From an uncultured Eubacteriales bacterium (GTDB taxonomy: Bacteria > Bacillota > Clostridia > Christensenellales > Aristaeellaceae), in NCBI GenBank assembly GCA_902785105.1, contig CACZXF010000019.1, forward strand, positions 1-37,049: 37,049 nt of DNA, given 5' to 3'. Below are positions 7,166-15,807 of this stretch, in pieces (position 1 is the stretch's first letter; each line of letters begins with the position of its first letter). The position numbers and the translations under genes are program-made. Below the pieces are notes generated by a model. It saw nothing but the letters and a program-made list of their open reading frames with translations. It searched no databases and was not told the DNA's origin.

Positions 7166-10138
7166 TCACTTTCCCAAAATAAACCGCGCCTGCTCAAGGA
7201 TCTCCTTCAGGTCCCTGTTTCCATCCTCAAGCACCGTGCGGACGATCTCGTGCGCGATCCAAATGAACAGCTTTCCAAAGCGTTCCATGCTGTCCCGCTC
7301 ATAAAGGGTGGAAATATAATCGAAGCCCAACTCGAGCCCCTCCTCACCTTCGATGATCTTGATGTCCAATACTGTCTGGGAAGCGTCTCGGTTGTGACGG
7401 ATCTCAATGGGGGTCATCCGCACATCCCCGATGTAGATGGGATCGCTCAGGGAGTGCTGATAAAGCAGGTAGGCGTTGTCCATATCTCCCGCATACAAGC
7501 CCATCTCCACATAGGGAAAGCAACTGTGTTCGATGCCGCCGCGCACCTGTTCCCGCACTCGGTCATAGAGTTCGGCCAGGTCGGCGCAATCCTCAAGCCG
7601 TATGGCCACCGGCAAGTCCCGGAACAGCAGACCCACGGTGGACAGCATTTCCTTTTCATCGCGTCCGTTGTAGATCCATGACAGCATCACATGGTTTGAC
7701 TGGTTATAAACCGCCACAGCCATCAGCGCCGCGCCGATGAAAAATTCATTGTGGCTCACATGAAGCGCGGCTTCCGCGGCATTGAACCGTTCCATGTCCA
7801 GCGCCAGCGGGAAGGTCAGCTCGCCCAGTCGGTTTTCGCGCGTTGAATGATCTATTATCGGATGGTTCGTCCAGTCCCCATCCCCGCACAGCGCCTCAAA
7901 ATAGTGCCGGCTTTCCTGGTAGAGCTCGCTTCTGCGGTCCCGGTCGCGCTTTTCAAGCATCATGTAATAGTAGTCGGGCCGCAGCGCACCGCCGAGATAG
8001 GCGGTGGCGACGTCCTCCAGAAAAATACGATAGGAACCGCCGTCGAACATGGTGTGATGCACATCAAAGAACAGGTAGACGTGCTGGTCCGTCTCAAAGA
8101 CTCTGCATCTGTACAGCAGCTCGCCGTGTATTTTATAGGGCTGCACCAGCTCGTCCTTGATGCGCTGAAATTCATCCTCGCTGCAACGCTCCACTTGAAT
8201 CGGCTGAAAACGCTCCGGCTCATATCGCTGCATGAGCACGTCGTCCTCGTTGAAGAATACGATGGAAAGCAGCGCTGGATGTGCTTGAATCGCCGTTCCC
8301 GCCGCTGCTGCCAGCCTTTCCGCATCCAGGCTGCCACGGTCCGCTTGCAGCATCGTGAACAGGTTGTACATAGTGGATTTAGGCGTGTAGAACTGGATAT
8401 CCTGCATGAAAATCTGCTCTGTGGTCAGGGGCTGGGGATGGGCCAGCGCTTCGCGGTTGACCTCCTCCAGGGATTTCTGAGAATCCCGGTCATGCTCCGC
8501 CCGATACAGCGCCGCGATCCCGCGCGGAGTGCGTCCCCGGAACACAATGCCCGCGTTCAAACCCTCCAAATCACAGGTCATCACCAGCTCGATGGCACGC
8601 AGCGAATCACCGCCCAGCTCATAAAAATCATCCCCCGCGCCAACCGGCTCAACGTCAAGCACCTCTTCAAAGCCCCGGCATAGTGCGGCCTCCATTTCAC
8701 CAGCGGGCGCGGCATATTCCCGGCGCATGGTCTGAACCTTCGGAGCGGGCAGCGCTTTTCGATCCAGCTTGCCGTTGGGCCTCAACGGGACCTCGTCAAT
8801 GTGGATAAAATGGGAGGGAATCATGTAATAAGGCAAATACTCCCCCATCATGCGTCGCAGCTCTCCCGGGTTGAGTTCAATGTCAGCCGTATAGTATACG
8901 CAGACATATCCGCGTCCCTCCGCCTCGGTAAACGCCTTCGCCGCCGCCCATTCGACCCCTGTGAGTCGCTTGAATACGCTTTCGATCTCCGCAGGCTCCA
9001 CGCGGTTGCCGTTGATCTTTACCATGTCGTTGGCACGTCCGACGATCACGAGATTGCCCTCGGCGTCCCTGCGCGCCAGGTCTCCCATGTGAAATACACC
9101 GTCCCTGAAGGCTTCCGCGGTCTCCTCTGGACGGTTGATATAGCCCCGAAAATAGGGCGTTTCAAAGGTGATCTCCCCTGTCTCGCCGTCCGGGACCTCC
9201 TGTCCGTCCTCATCCAAGAGCCGAATCTCCAGCGGAAAGGCAGGCTTGCCAACTGGGGCGATGTCATAGGCACGGTTGAGCTTAAAGGTACCGACCAGGA
9301 AAAGGCTCTCGCTGGAGGCATAGTAATTGCGGATATCCGGACCCTGAATGTAAAACCCGTTGGCCGGTTCAGAGGCCAGCAACAGCACCTTCAGATATTG
9401 CGCAAGGCGGGGAGCCAGCAATCGCGCATAGGAGGGCGAGAGAAACACCATATTGAAGCCGTATTCCTGGAACATCTGTACGAAGGCGTCAGGGTCCTTG
9501 GCCGTGGCGTAGGGCATGATGTACATGCGGGCGTGGTCGGCCCACAGCATGGCGATCAGCCCAATCACGGCGGCGACGAAGGTCAGCGGCGAGACGTAGG
9601 GACGGAAGATGCCGCTTCTAAACATCACGTTGCCCTCGATTTCCATCGACTGGATGCAGCGCGCCAGGTTGCCGTATTCGTGCAGCACGCCCTTGGGAGT
9701 GCCCGTCGTGCCGGAGGTATACACCGCGAAGGCCGCATCATGGGGGGCGGTCGGCTCATAGCCGAAAAGCGGCTCGGTGAACATGATCTCACGCTCAACC
9801 TCCATATTCAGCTCGACCTTGCAGCCGCAATCCCGGCGGATAAAGGCAACACGCTCGGGAGCATAATTATCCTCTACGATTACGAAAGCCGCGCCGGCTT
9901 TCCACACCCCTACCGCGGCAATAAAGGGCATGATTCCACGGGGAAGATTGATCAACACAAAATCCTCCCGTCCGATGCCCTGTGCCTTGAGCCAGGCGTA
10001 TACCCGACCGCTGTAATTGTCAAATTCAGCGCAGGTGATACCATTGCGATGCAGGTCGTCATAAAAGAACGGCTGGTCCGGCCCTTCCTTCACGTTTTTC
10101 AAAAACCTTTCCAGTATATACTCCACCGCCTGTTTCAC
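7166..10138 (-). CDS. Single-module nonribosomal peptide synthetase (A-T-C)
   Basis: A 990-residue enzyme with three domains. The adenylation domain (about 1-465) has A3 YTSGTTGTPKG at 140-150, A5 NYYASSES near 271, A7 HMGDLARRD near 350, and A10 PNGKLDRKA near 454-462. The carrier domain (about 475-545) has GGDSL, with Ser512 as the phosphopantetheine site. The condensation domain (about 570-990) has HHTMFDG at 694-700. There is no thioesterase or reductase domain, so the C domain is terminal and release probably needs a nucleophile acceptor or another protein. The A4 region reads YVSPLTFVAAV rather than the FDxS form whose Asp binds the amino group of alpha-amino acids. This suggests an unusual substrate such as a carboxylic or beta-amino acid. 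The start is GTG, 10 bases after the protease stop, and the two genes form an operon. The product is unknown. Confidence 0.9.
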   Translation of the reverse strand: MKQAVEYILERFLKNVKEGPDQPFFYDDLHRNGITCAEFDNYSGRVYAWLKAQGIGREDFVLINLPRGIMPFIAAVGVWKAGAAFVIVEDNYAPERVAFIRRDCGCKVELNMEVEREIMFTEPLFGYEPTAPHDAAFAVYTSGTTGTPKGVLHEYGNLARCIQSMEIEGNVMFRSGIFRPYVSPLTFVAAVIGLIAMLWADHARMYIMPYATAKDPDAFVQMFQEYGFNMVFLSPSYARLLAPRLAQYLKVLLLASEPANGFYIQGPDIRNYYASSESLFLVGTFKLNRAYDIAPVGKPAFPLEIRLLDEDGQEVPDGETGEITFETPYFRGYINRPEETAEAFRDGVFHMGDLARRDAEGNLVIVGRANDMVKINGNRVEPAEIESVFKRLTGVEWAAAKAFTEAEGRGYVCVYYTADIELNPGELRRMMGEYLPYYMIPSHFIHIDEVPLRPNGKLDRKALPAPKVQTMRREYAAPAGEMEAALCRGFEEVLDVEPVGAGDDFYELGGDSLRAIELVMTCDLEGLNAGIVFRGRTPRGIAALYRAEHDRDSQKSLEEVNREALAHPQPLTTEQIFMQDIQFYTPKSTMYNLFTMLQADRGSLDAERLAAAAGTAIQAHPALLSIVFFNEDDVLMQRYEPERFQPIQVERCSEDEFQRIKDELVQPYKIHGELLYRCRVFETDQHVYLFFDVHHTMFDGGSYRIFLEDVATAYLGGALRPDYYYMMLEKRDRDRRSELYQESRHYFEALCGDGDWTNHPIIDHSTRENRLGELTFPLALDMERFNAAEAALHVSHNEFFIGAALMAVAVYNQSNHVMLSWIYNGRDEKEMLSTVGLLFRDLPVAIRLEDCADLAELYDRVREQVRGGIEHSCFPYVEMGLYAGDMDNAYLLYQHSLSDPIYIGDVRMTPIEIRHNRDASQTVLDIKIIEGEEGLELGFDYISTLYERDSMERFGKLFIWIAHEIVRTVLEDGNRDLKEILEQARFILGK

Positions 10139-10147
10139 CGCCTTTAC

Positions 10148-12223
10148 TTATTTTTTATAATAGTAATTCATGGCATCCAGCGTCTCCTGGCCTTTCCAGT
10201 CGTCCCCGGTCACCGACAGCTTTTGGCCGTCCCAATAAACCTCGACCCGCTGAAGGGGCATCGGGCGCATGAAAATATCATGGACGACATATTCGATATA
10301 ATAGGTGCCCGCCGGGAGAACCGTCTCTTCAACTTGCAAAGAGCGATACATGGTCAGTGGCACGCTGTATTCATAGGCCGTCTCGCTTCTGCGGGATGTG
10401 CTGCTGTCAACGGGATACAGGAATCTGTATTCCTGCCCCGCCACCTGAGAGAGCGACCTGACATTGCGGTTGAACAATTCGCTGTCCGAATCATATCCCT
10501 CCCAAAGGCCGTACATATTATAGGCGTCTGTTTTGTACATATAGGCGCATCTCAGGTTCCAGATCTGGGAATTCATCTGTATGGGAATGTTGTACAGCAG
10601 GTTGTACTCACCATTCACGGGAAAGTTCAATGTCTCGACATGGCACAGCTCGCCGTCGATGGACGGCCACAGCCAGAGCTCATAGGCGCGATAGAAATTT
10701 TCATCGCGGGTTTTTTTATCATAGTAGGCCGGCGCCGTTCCCAGGGAGACGACCCTGCCGTTCCGTGGGTTTTTTCGATAAAGCGTGTAGGATACATCGC
10801 TCACATTGAGATCATAGCCGGGTTCGAGAGAAAAGGCGGGCGTTCCATCGTCATAGACCCACTTATTTGCCTTCACCCGGTAGGCATCCAGTGTGGACAT
10901 CTCCGGCAGTCGCGTCAAATGATCATAGACCCAGTCCGGCGCGGTCCATGGAGAGATGGCGTCGAGCATCGAGAGATAATTAGGCTTGGAATAATTCCGC
11001 GCATACACATCCAGCTCGTCCTCATCAGAGTCCACCGCATAGCAGAAGGACAGTCCCCGGGCGGCGGCACGACCGGAGCCCCTTACGTTGTAGGGCACTG
11101 CGTCCATGAGGGCTTTGATGGCAGTTACCCGTTTTTCAGAGCCCAGGAGCGTATTGTGGATGTTCTGATAGAGGACGCCCGCCAAGTCCCACATATTTTC
11201 GTTGCCGTTGCCGTACTGTTCAGTCTTGTAGGCGCTTTTCGCGAACAAAGCCACCAGCTCCGGGGACTTCATATAAACCTCCCGGAAGCCGGCATATGAG
11301 CTGTCAAAATAATCGAGCAGTTCTTCGATCTTGCTCAGGTCGATCACCGACCAGGTCATCAACTCCCGTGTGCTCTCGTTATCCTCATTGGCGTATTTGA
11401 TCTGGGTCATGTCGCAGACCCAGCGGCCCAGCATTTCACCGTCGCAATTCGGCACATCGATCAGCTCCTGCAGCCAGCCGTCCACGGCGGTACCTTTTCC
11501 GGCCACCAGCTCTTCGGAAGCGATCATCCAGTTTGCACTGTCCTGAACAGCCGCGGCCGTCTCCAAGTTCGCCATCATGCAGGCGTCGAACACCAACGCC
11601 TCGAAATGCGTTCCGCTGTCGCGCAGTGCGTTTCCCAGCTCGTTCAGATACAGGACTTCGCCGTTGTACAGGTCGTCCACGAACAGGCCCGTCTTGCTGC
11701 CGCCGCCATGTCCCCACAGAACCAGCGCGTATTTATTCGCGGGGTAGTTTGCCGTGCCCCAGCGGATGAAATCCGTCAGCGTTTCTGGACTGGCCATGCT
11801 CGCCAGCGGGAGGGTCTCCTCCAGTGTGAAACCACCCAGGCCGGGCTCTTCCCGGTAGCAGTCATAGCACCAGCGCTGAAGGGCATCCGTGGAGACGTCC
11901 ATACCCAGATTCCGGGCGTGCCAAGCCGTGCTGCCGCCGGTCTCGATGAGAACATTGACGTGCAGGGGGGCCCTGATGGCGTCGTCGCCCCAGTTTTCCC
12001 GCACAAGGCGCTCCACAGCTTCCTCTTCTGAAGCCGTGCTTCTGCAAGAGGCGATCTCCTGTAGATTGCCGGTGGCATAGGCATGTTTGGACTCCAGATC
12101 GGAGCCGCACATGTAAAAGAGGACGGTCCATTCCGCCGGATCTTCCTCCGCATGAGTGGGTAAAGGCACCACGCAAAGCAGCAGCATCAGAAGCATACAG
12201 GTCCAAAGCCTTTTCACCACCAT
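10148..12223 (-). CDS. Secreted clostripain-like cysteine protease (peptidase C11)
   Basis: A 691-residue exported protease of clan CD. A signal peptide occupies about residues 1-25 (core LLMLLLCVVPLP, then THA). The catalytic dyad is visible as H172 in WGHGGG and C215 in FDACMMANLE. The text between them (KTGLFVDD) is also typical of C11 enzymes, which cleave after Arg or Lys and often self-process. A long beta-rich C-terminal part follows the peptidase domain. I choose the ATG at 12223 rather than a GTG six bases upstream because AAGGAAGG is then correctly spaced. The gene is first in an operon with the peptide synthetase. The pairing could mean that the protease processes, or is controlled by, the synthetase product, but nothing in the sequence proves it. 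Confidence 0.9.
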   Translation of the reverse strand: MVVKRLWTCMLLMLLLCVVPLPTHAEEDPAEWTVLFYMCGSDLESKHAYATGNLQEIASCRSTASEEEAVERLVRENWGDDAIRAPLHVNVLIETGGSTAWHARNLGMDVSTDALQRWCYDCYREEPGLGGFTLEETLPLASMASPETLTDFIRWGTANYPANKYALVLWGHGGGSKTGLFVDDLYNGEVLYLNELGNALRDSGTHFEALVFDACMMANLETAAAVQDSANWMIASEELVAGKGTAVDGWLQELIDVPNCDGEMLGRWVCDMTQIKYANEDNESTRELMTWSVIDLSKIEELLDYFDSSYAGFREVYMKSPELVALFAKSAYKTEQYGNGNENMWDLAGVLYQNIHNTLLGSEKRVTAIKALMDAVPYNVRGSGRAAARGLSFCYAVDSDEDELDVYARNYSKPNYLSMLDAISPWTAPDWVYDHLTRLPEMSTLDAYRVKANKWVYDDGTPAFSLEPGYDLNVSDVSYTLYRKNPRNGRVVSLGTAPAYYDKKTRDENFYRAYELWLWPSIDGELCHVETLNFPVNGEYNLLYNIPIQMNSQIWNLRCAYMYKTDAYNMYGLWEGYDSDSELFNRNVRSLSQVAGQEYRFLYPVDSSTSRRSETAYEYSVPLTMYRSLQVEETVLPAGTYYIEYVVHDIFMRPMPLQRVEVYWDGQKLSVTGDDWKGQETLDAMNYYYKK

Positions 12224-12287
12224 ATTCACCTTCCTTTGGATTCCCTCTCACATTTTTACTCCGATATAAAATTCTATCAATACATTA

Positions 12288-12316
12288 AGTATACCACAAA
12301 CCTTATTTTCATACAA
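12288..12316 (-). promoter_or_regulatory. Promoter of the protease-NRPS operon
   Basis: On the minus strand, TTGTAT (12311-12316) and TATACT (12288-12293) are 17 bases apart, about 65 bases upstream of the protease ATG. The surrounding 250 bases are AT-rich and hold no gene. Confidence 0.6.
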
Positions 12317-12503
12317 GTGATTCACTGACAGTGCCTGAGATGATTTTGTACTGGCGACAATGATTAGTAACAGATTTATTGAGCATCCTTAGCGGTAACT
12401 TTTCAATGTATCAGTACAGACCGCAAATCTTTTTGCTGTTGCCACATTCAATTATTTATGTTAATATTATAGAAGATGAATTTCATTTTGGAGGAGCATC
12501 CCT

Positions 12504-12914
12504 GTGTACACCCGAAGAGTTCAATACTATGAAACTGATATGATGGGCATCGCGCACCACGCCAACTATGTCCACTGGATGGAGGAAGCGCGCATCGACT
12601 TCATGGATCAGATCGGCTATCCCTACAGGCGGATGGAGGCCGAGGGGGTGATGTCCCCGGTACGGGCTGTATCCATACAATACAAAAAGCCCTGCACCTT
12701 CGGGGATGAGATCGCAATTTTCGTCTCCGTCGAAGCCTTCAACGGTGTCGTGATGACCATTCGATATGAGATGACAAACGAGGACTCGCTGATTTGTGAG
12801 GCACGTTCTGAGCACGTCTTTGTGAACCGTGAGGGCCGCCTGGTCCGCATGAAGCGGGACATGCCGGAATTCTGCGACATCATTGAAGGGCTGTTGAAAA
12901 GCGACGGCCATTGA
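12504..12914 (+). CDS. Acyl-CoA thioesterase, 4HBT/YbgC-like hotdog fold
   Basis: Small cytoplasmic thioesterase of 136 residues, a normal length for this family. The N-terminal motif YYETDMMGIAHHANYVHWME contains the catalytic aspartate (D12) and the conserved HxNYxxWxE helix start seen in 4-hydroxybenzoyl-CoA and YbgC-type enzymes. The start is GTG at 12504, preceded by TTTGGAGGAG. A TATTAT at 12465-12470 may be the -10 of its promoter, without a clear -35. It is divergent from the protease-NRPS operon, so it could release an acyl chain related to that pathway. Thioesterases of this type are also common stand-alone housekeeping genes. The substrate is not predictable. Confidence 0.88.
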   Translation: MYTRRVQYYETDMMGIAHHANYVHWMEEARIDFMDQIGYPYRRMEAEGVMSPVRAVSIQYKKPCTFGDEIAIFVSVEAFNGVVMTIRYEMTNEDSLICEARSEHVFVNREGRLVRMKRDMPEFCDIIEGLLKSDGH

Positions 12915-12991
12915 CCCATCTTTACATGGATGATATATATTATTCCGGTAAAATCTTACAAACCCTCTCGCTTATATGCCATGTTTCAGGG

Positions 12992-13020
12992 TTTACGGTT
13001 TTGACTTTCCATGCTATAAT
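12992..13020 (+). promoter_or_regulatory. Promoter of the GGDEF/EAL gene
   Basis: TTTACG (12992-12997) and a perfect TATAAT (13015-13020) are 17 bases apart. Transcription would start near 13027. This argues against the upstream TTG at 13029 as the start codon and favours the ATG at 13071. Confidence 0.65.
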
Positions 13021-13070
13021 AGTTTGGTTTGATCAGATGGAACACTGAAGCCGAGAGGAAAGTGAAAGGA

Positions 13071-15734
13071 ATGTCCGACTATATGCTGCTTTTGAACAGA
13101 GCGATTGAAAAAGCATTTGCCCATAGCGAAAGCGACAACAATATCGACGAGCTACTCACCTGCATGGGCGAGGAGCTTGGCTGCAAGCGGATCAGCATAT
13201 TTGAGGAGAACGACGAGGGCTCCTGTGACAACACCTATGAATGGTGCGCCGCCGGTGTGATCCACGAGCGTATCATGCTGCAGCATGTGGCCATATCGAG
13301 GTTTGACTCCTGGCACGACCGGCTGATCAATCGGGAGACCATCATCGTCCATACCCCCGAGGACCTGCGGGAGCACGATCCGGACGTTTATCAGATGTTC
13401 ATCGAGCAGAACATCCACCGCGCCATGGTCACGCTGCTGGCCTATCACGGCAGGAACTTCGGCTTCTGCATACTGGAGGACCCCAGCGACGCCATCATGG
13501 AGGACGCCTCCCTTGTCATGCCCGGCATACGCTACATTCTTTCCTCGATGATCTACAGCCGTAATCTCATCGGCAAGCTGCGCCGGCTGGGCTACATCGA
13601 CACGCTGACCGGTGTGGGCAACCGGGTGTCGCTCCAGGAGCATCTGGAGCAGCTCAACCCTCAGAATTCCCTCCATGTCATCTCCGTGGACGTCATCGGC
13701 TGGGACGACGGCGACGGGAAGCTCCCCTATCTCGAAAAAGAGCAGACGCTGATGCGGGCCGGTGAGGTGCTGACCAATCTGTTCGACAGCGAGCACGTGT
13801 TCCGTGTCTCCACCGGTGAGTTCGTCATCATCGAAAGCGGCGCGGAGCAAACTGTCTTTGAGATGGATCTGCGCAGCATCCGCGGGCTGTTCAGGGACCA
13901 CAATCTGCTGGCCTCAGTGGCCGGGGAATGGCGCGCGCAGCTCACGGAATCCGTGGACGCGCTGATCGCCGCCGTGCATCAGAAGGCGGAGGATGAAAAG
14001 CGGGTGATAATGTCCCACCGGGGAAAGGCGGCGAAGGAGGAGACCCGCCGCGTGGAGAGTGAGGACATGGCCGTCATCGACCTTCCCCATGGCGACGCCT
14101 TTTTCAGAATCGCGGATCAGCTCCTGTCCGAGACCTTTGAGGAGTCCATGATCTGCGTGGTGACGGACATCAACTATTTCAAGCTCTACAATGACATCTT
14201 TGGCAGAAAATCCGGCAATCTGTTTTTAGAGACCATCGCAGGCATCGTCCGCACGGCCTCCGGAAAGTACAACGGCATCGGCGGCTACATGGGCGGCGAC
14301 AACTTCTGTCTGATACTGCCCAGCCACGGCAGGACACCCCAGGAGGTATTGCCGGTCATCGAGAGCTTTTACAACACGCTGGACTACCCGGAGGGCTTCT
14401 CCCCCGCCCTGGGCGTCTATCTGTCCGCCGACCGGCGGGAGAGCGCCATCACGCTGTACGACCGGGCGCTGAGCGCGTTGTCGGAGATCAAGGGAGATTA
14501 CATCAAGCACATCCACTTCTACAGCTCGGAGCAGCATCGCCATCAGCGGGAGGACAAGCTGCTGCTGATGGAGGTGAAGAACGGTCTGGCCAACGGCGAG
14601 TTCATATTCTACATACAGCCCCAGGTATTTGAAAAGACGGGGAAGATCATCGGCGGTGAGGCGCTGGTGCGCTGGCAGCACGGCGGGCACTTGGTGTCCC
14701 CCGGACAGTTCATCCCCATCCTCGAAAAGACGGGCTATGTCTACACCGTGGACCGCTATATCTGGGAAGCCGTCGCCCGGTGGCAGCGCAGCCTCATCGA
14801 CCGGGGCATAAAGCCCGTGCCGATTTCCGTCAATGTATCCCGTGTGGACTTCTACTTCACGGATGTGGCGGACTGCTTCATCGAACTGGTTGAAAAATAC
14901 GGCCTCCGGCCGGAGCTCATCGGCGTGGAGATCACCGAGAGCGCGTTTACGGACAACCACGAGACCATCCTCGAATCCATCGAAAAGCTCCACGAGGCCG
15001 GCTTCCACATCCTGATGGACGATTTCGGCAGCGGTTCCAGTTCCCTGAGCATGCTGCACACCATGAACCTGGACGTGTTAAAGACGGACGTTCAGTTCAT
15101 GTCCAAGGACGTGGAGAACAAGCGGGCGGTCAGCATCGTGGAATCCATCATCTCCATGGCCCACATGATCGGCATGAGCGTGGTCACTGAGGGCGTGGAG
15201 ACGGAGGCGCAGAAGGACAACCTCATCTCCATGGGCGAGAACTTCGCCCAGGGCTACTATTTCTACAAGCCCATGCCGGTGGAGCGCTTCGAAGCGCTGA
15301 TCCGCGACCCCGCCAACGTCACCGACGGCTATAAAAAGAAAAATGACAACATCACCGGGCAGCTCCGTTTCCGGGAGATGATCCGGAAGGGACTCGTCTC
15401 CGAAAGCTTGTTGGACAACATCATCCGCGCCGCAGCCATATTCCGGGAGGAGGGCGACGAGGTCTCCATCGTACAGTTTAACGATCAGTGCGCTGAGATC
15501 CTGGGCGTGAAGTCCAACGACAACACGGAGGACTTCTTCATGGACCGCCTGGATGAACCCTCGCGTCAAGGCTTCCGGGAGCTGATGCACCGGGCGAACA
15601 CCCATACGCTGAGCGGCAGCGAGGGCACGGTCAATTACCAGCGGGAGGACGGCGCCTCCGTCGCCCTCAATATGCGCGTATTCCTTCTATATACGCTGGA
15701 TGATCATCGCTTATATCTCTCAATGATCGGATAG
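13071..15734 (+). CDS. Cyclic-di-GMP phosphodiesterase, GAF-GGDEF-GGDEF-EAL with C-terminal extension
   Basis: An 887-residue cytoplasmic signalling protein. Domains in order are a GAF-like sensor (about 1-165), a first GGDEF domain (about 170-300), a second GGDEF domain (about 335-490), an EAL domain (about 495-745), and a tail of about 140 residues that may be PAS-like. The first GGDEF keeps DTLTGVGNR at 177-185, but its signature is STGEF at 247-251. The second has GGDNF at 408-412. Both have lost residues needed for diguanylate cyclase activity. The EAL domain keeps EAL at 530, N588, E620 and E623, DDFG at 650-653, K671 and EGVE at 707-710, so it should hydrolyse c-di-GMP. The degenerate GGDEF domains may bind GTP or act as scaffolds. 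The start codon follows GAGAGGAA and fits the promoter. There are no membrane segments. Confidence 0.9.
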   Translation: MSDYMLLLNRAIEKAFAHSESDNNIDELLTCMGEELGCKRISIFEENDEGSCDNTYEWCAAGVIHERIMLQHVAISRFDSWHDRLINRETIIVHTPEDLREHDPDVYQMFIEQNIHRAMVTLLAYHGRNFGFCILEDPSDAIMEDASLVMPGIRYILSSMIYSRNLIGKLRRLGYIDTLTGVGNRVSLQEHLEQLNPQNSLHVISVDVIGWDDGDGKLPYLEKEQTLMRAGEVLTNLFDSEHVFRVSTGEFVIIESGAEQTVFEMDLRSIRGLFRDHNLLASVAGEWRAQLTESVDALIAAVHQKAEDEKRVIMSHRGKAAKEETRRVESEDMAVIDLPHGDAFFRIADQLLSETFEESMICVVTDINYFKLYNDIFGRKSGNLFLETIAGIVRTASGKYNGIGGYMGGDNFCLILPSHGRTPQEVLPVIESFYNTLDYPEGFSPALGVYLSADRRESAITLYDRALSALSEIKGDYIKHIHFYSSEQHRHQREDKLLLMEVKNGLANGEFIFYIQPQVFEKTGKIIGGEALVRWQHGGHLVSPGQFIPILEKTGYVYTVDRYIWEAVARWQRSLIDRGIKPVPISVNVSRVDFYFTDVADCFIELVEKYGLRPELIGVEITESAFTDNHETILESIEKLHEAGFHILMDDFGSGSSSLSMLHTMNLDVLKTDVQFMSKDVENKRAVSIVESIISMAHMIGMSVVTEGVETEAQKDNLISMGENFAQGYYFYKPMPVERFEALIRDPANVTDGYKKKNDNITGQLRFREMIRKGLVSESLLDNIIRAAAIFREEGDEVSIVQFNDQCAEILGVKSNDNTEDFFMDRLDEPSRQGFRELMHRANTHTLSGSEGTVNYQREDGASVALNMRVFLLYTLDDHRLYLSMIG

Positions 15735-15754
15735 GCCTGAGTTTTATATATGAC

Positions 15755-15796
15755 AGAGCAGGGACGGCAATAATTCGCCGCCCCTGCTCTTTGTTT
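15755..15796. terminator. Shared terminator of converging genes
   Basis: AGAGCAGGGACGGC pairs with GCCGCCCCTGCTCT (15755-15768 with 15777-15790; one mismatch) around an 8-base loop, followed by TTGTTT. It lies between the GGDEF/EAL gene and the converging ABC1-kinase gene and fits both. Confidence 0.85.
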
Positions 15797-15807
15797 ATGG
15801 GCTGATA

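Noticed and set aside
8801-11299. 832-codon plus-strand open frame
   Set aside because: Antisense to the peptide synthetase and protease, with shadow-type composition and no recognisable motif.
13029-13070. TTG start adding 14 residues to the GGDEF/EAL protein
   Set aside because: The promoter's transcription start would fall at about 13027, leaving no room for a ribosome binding site. The ATG at 13071 is better.
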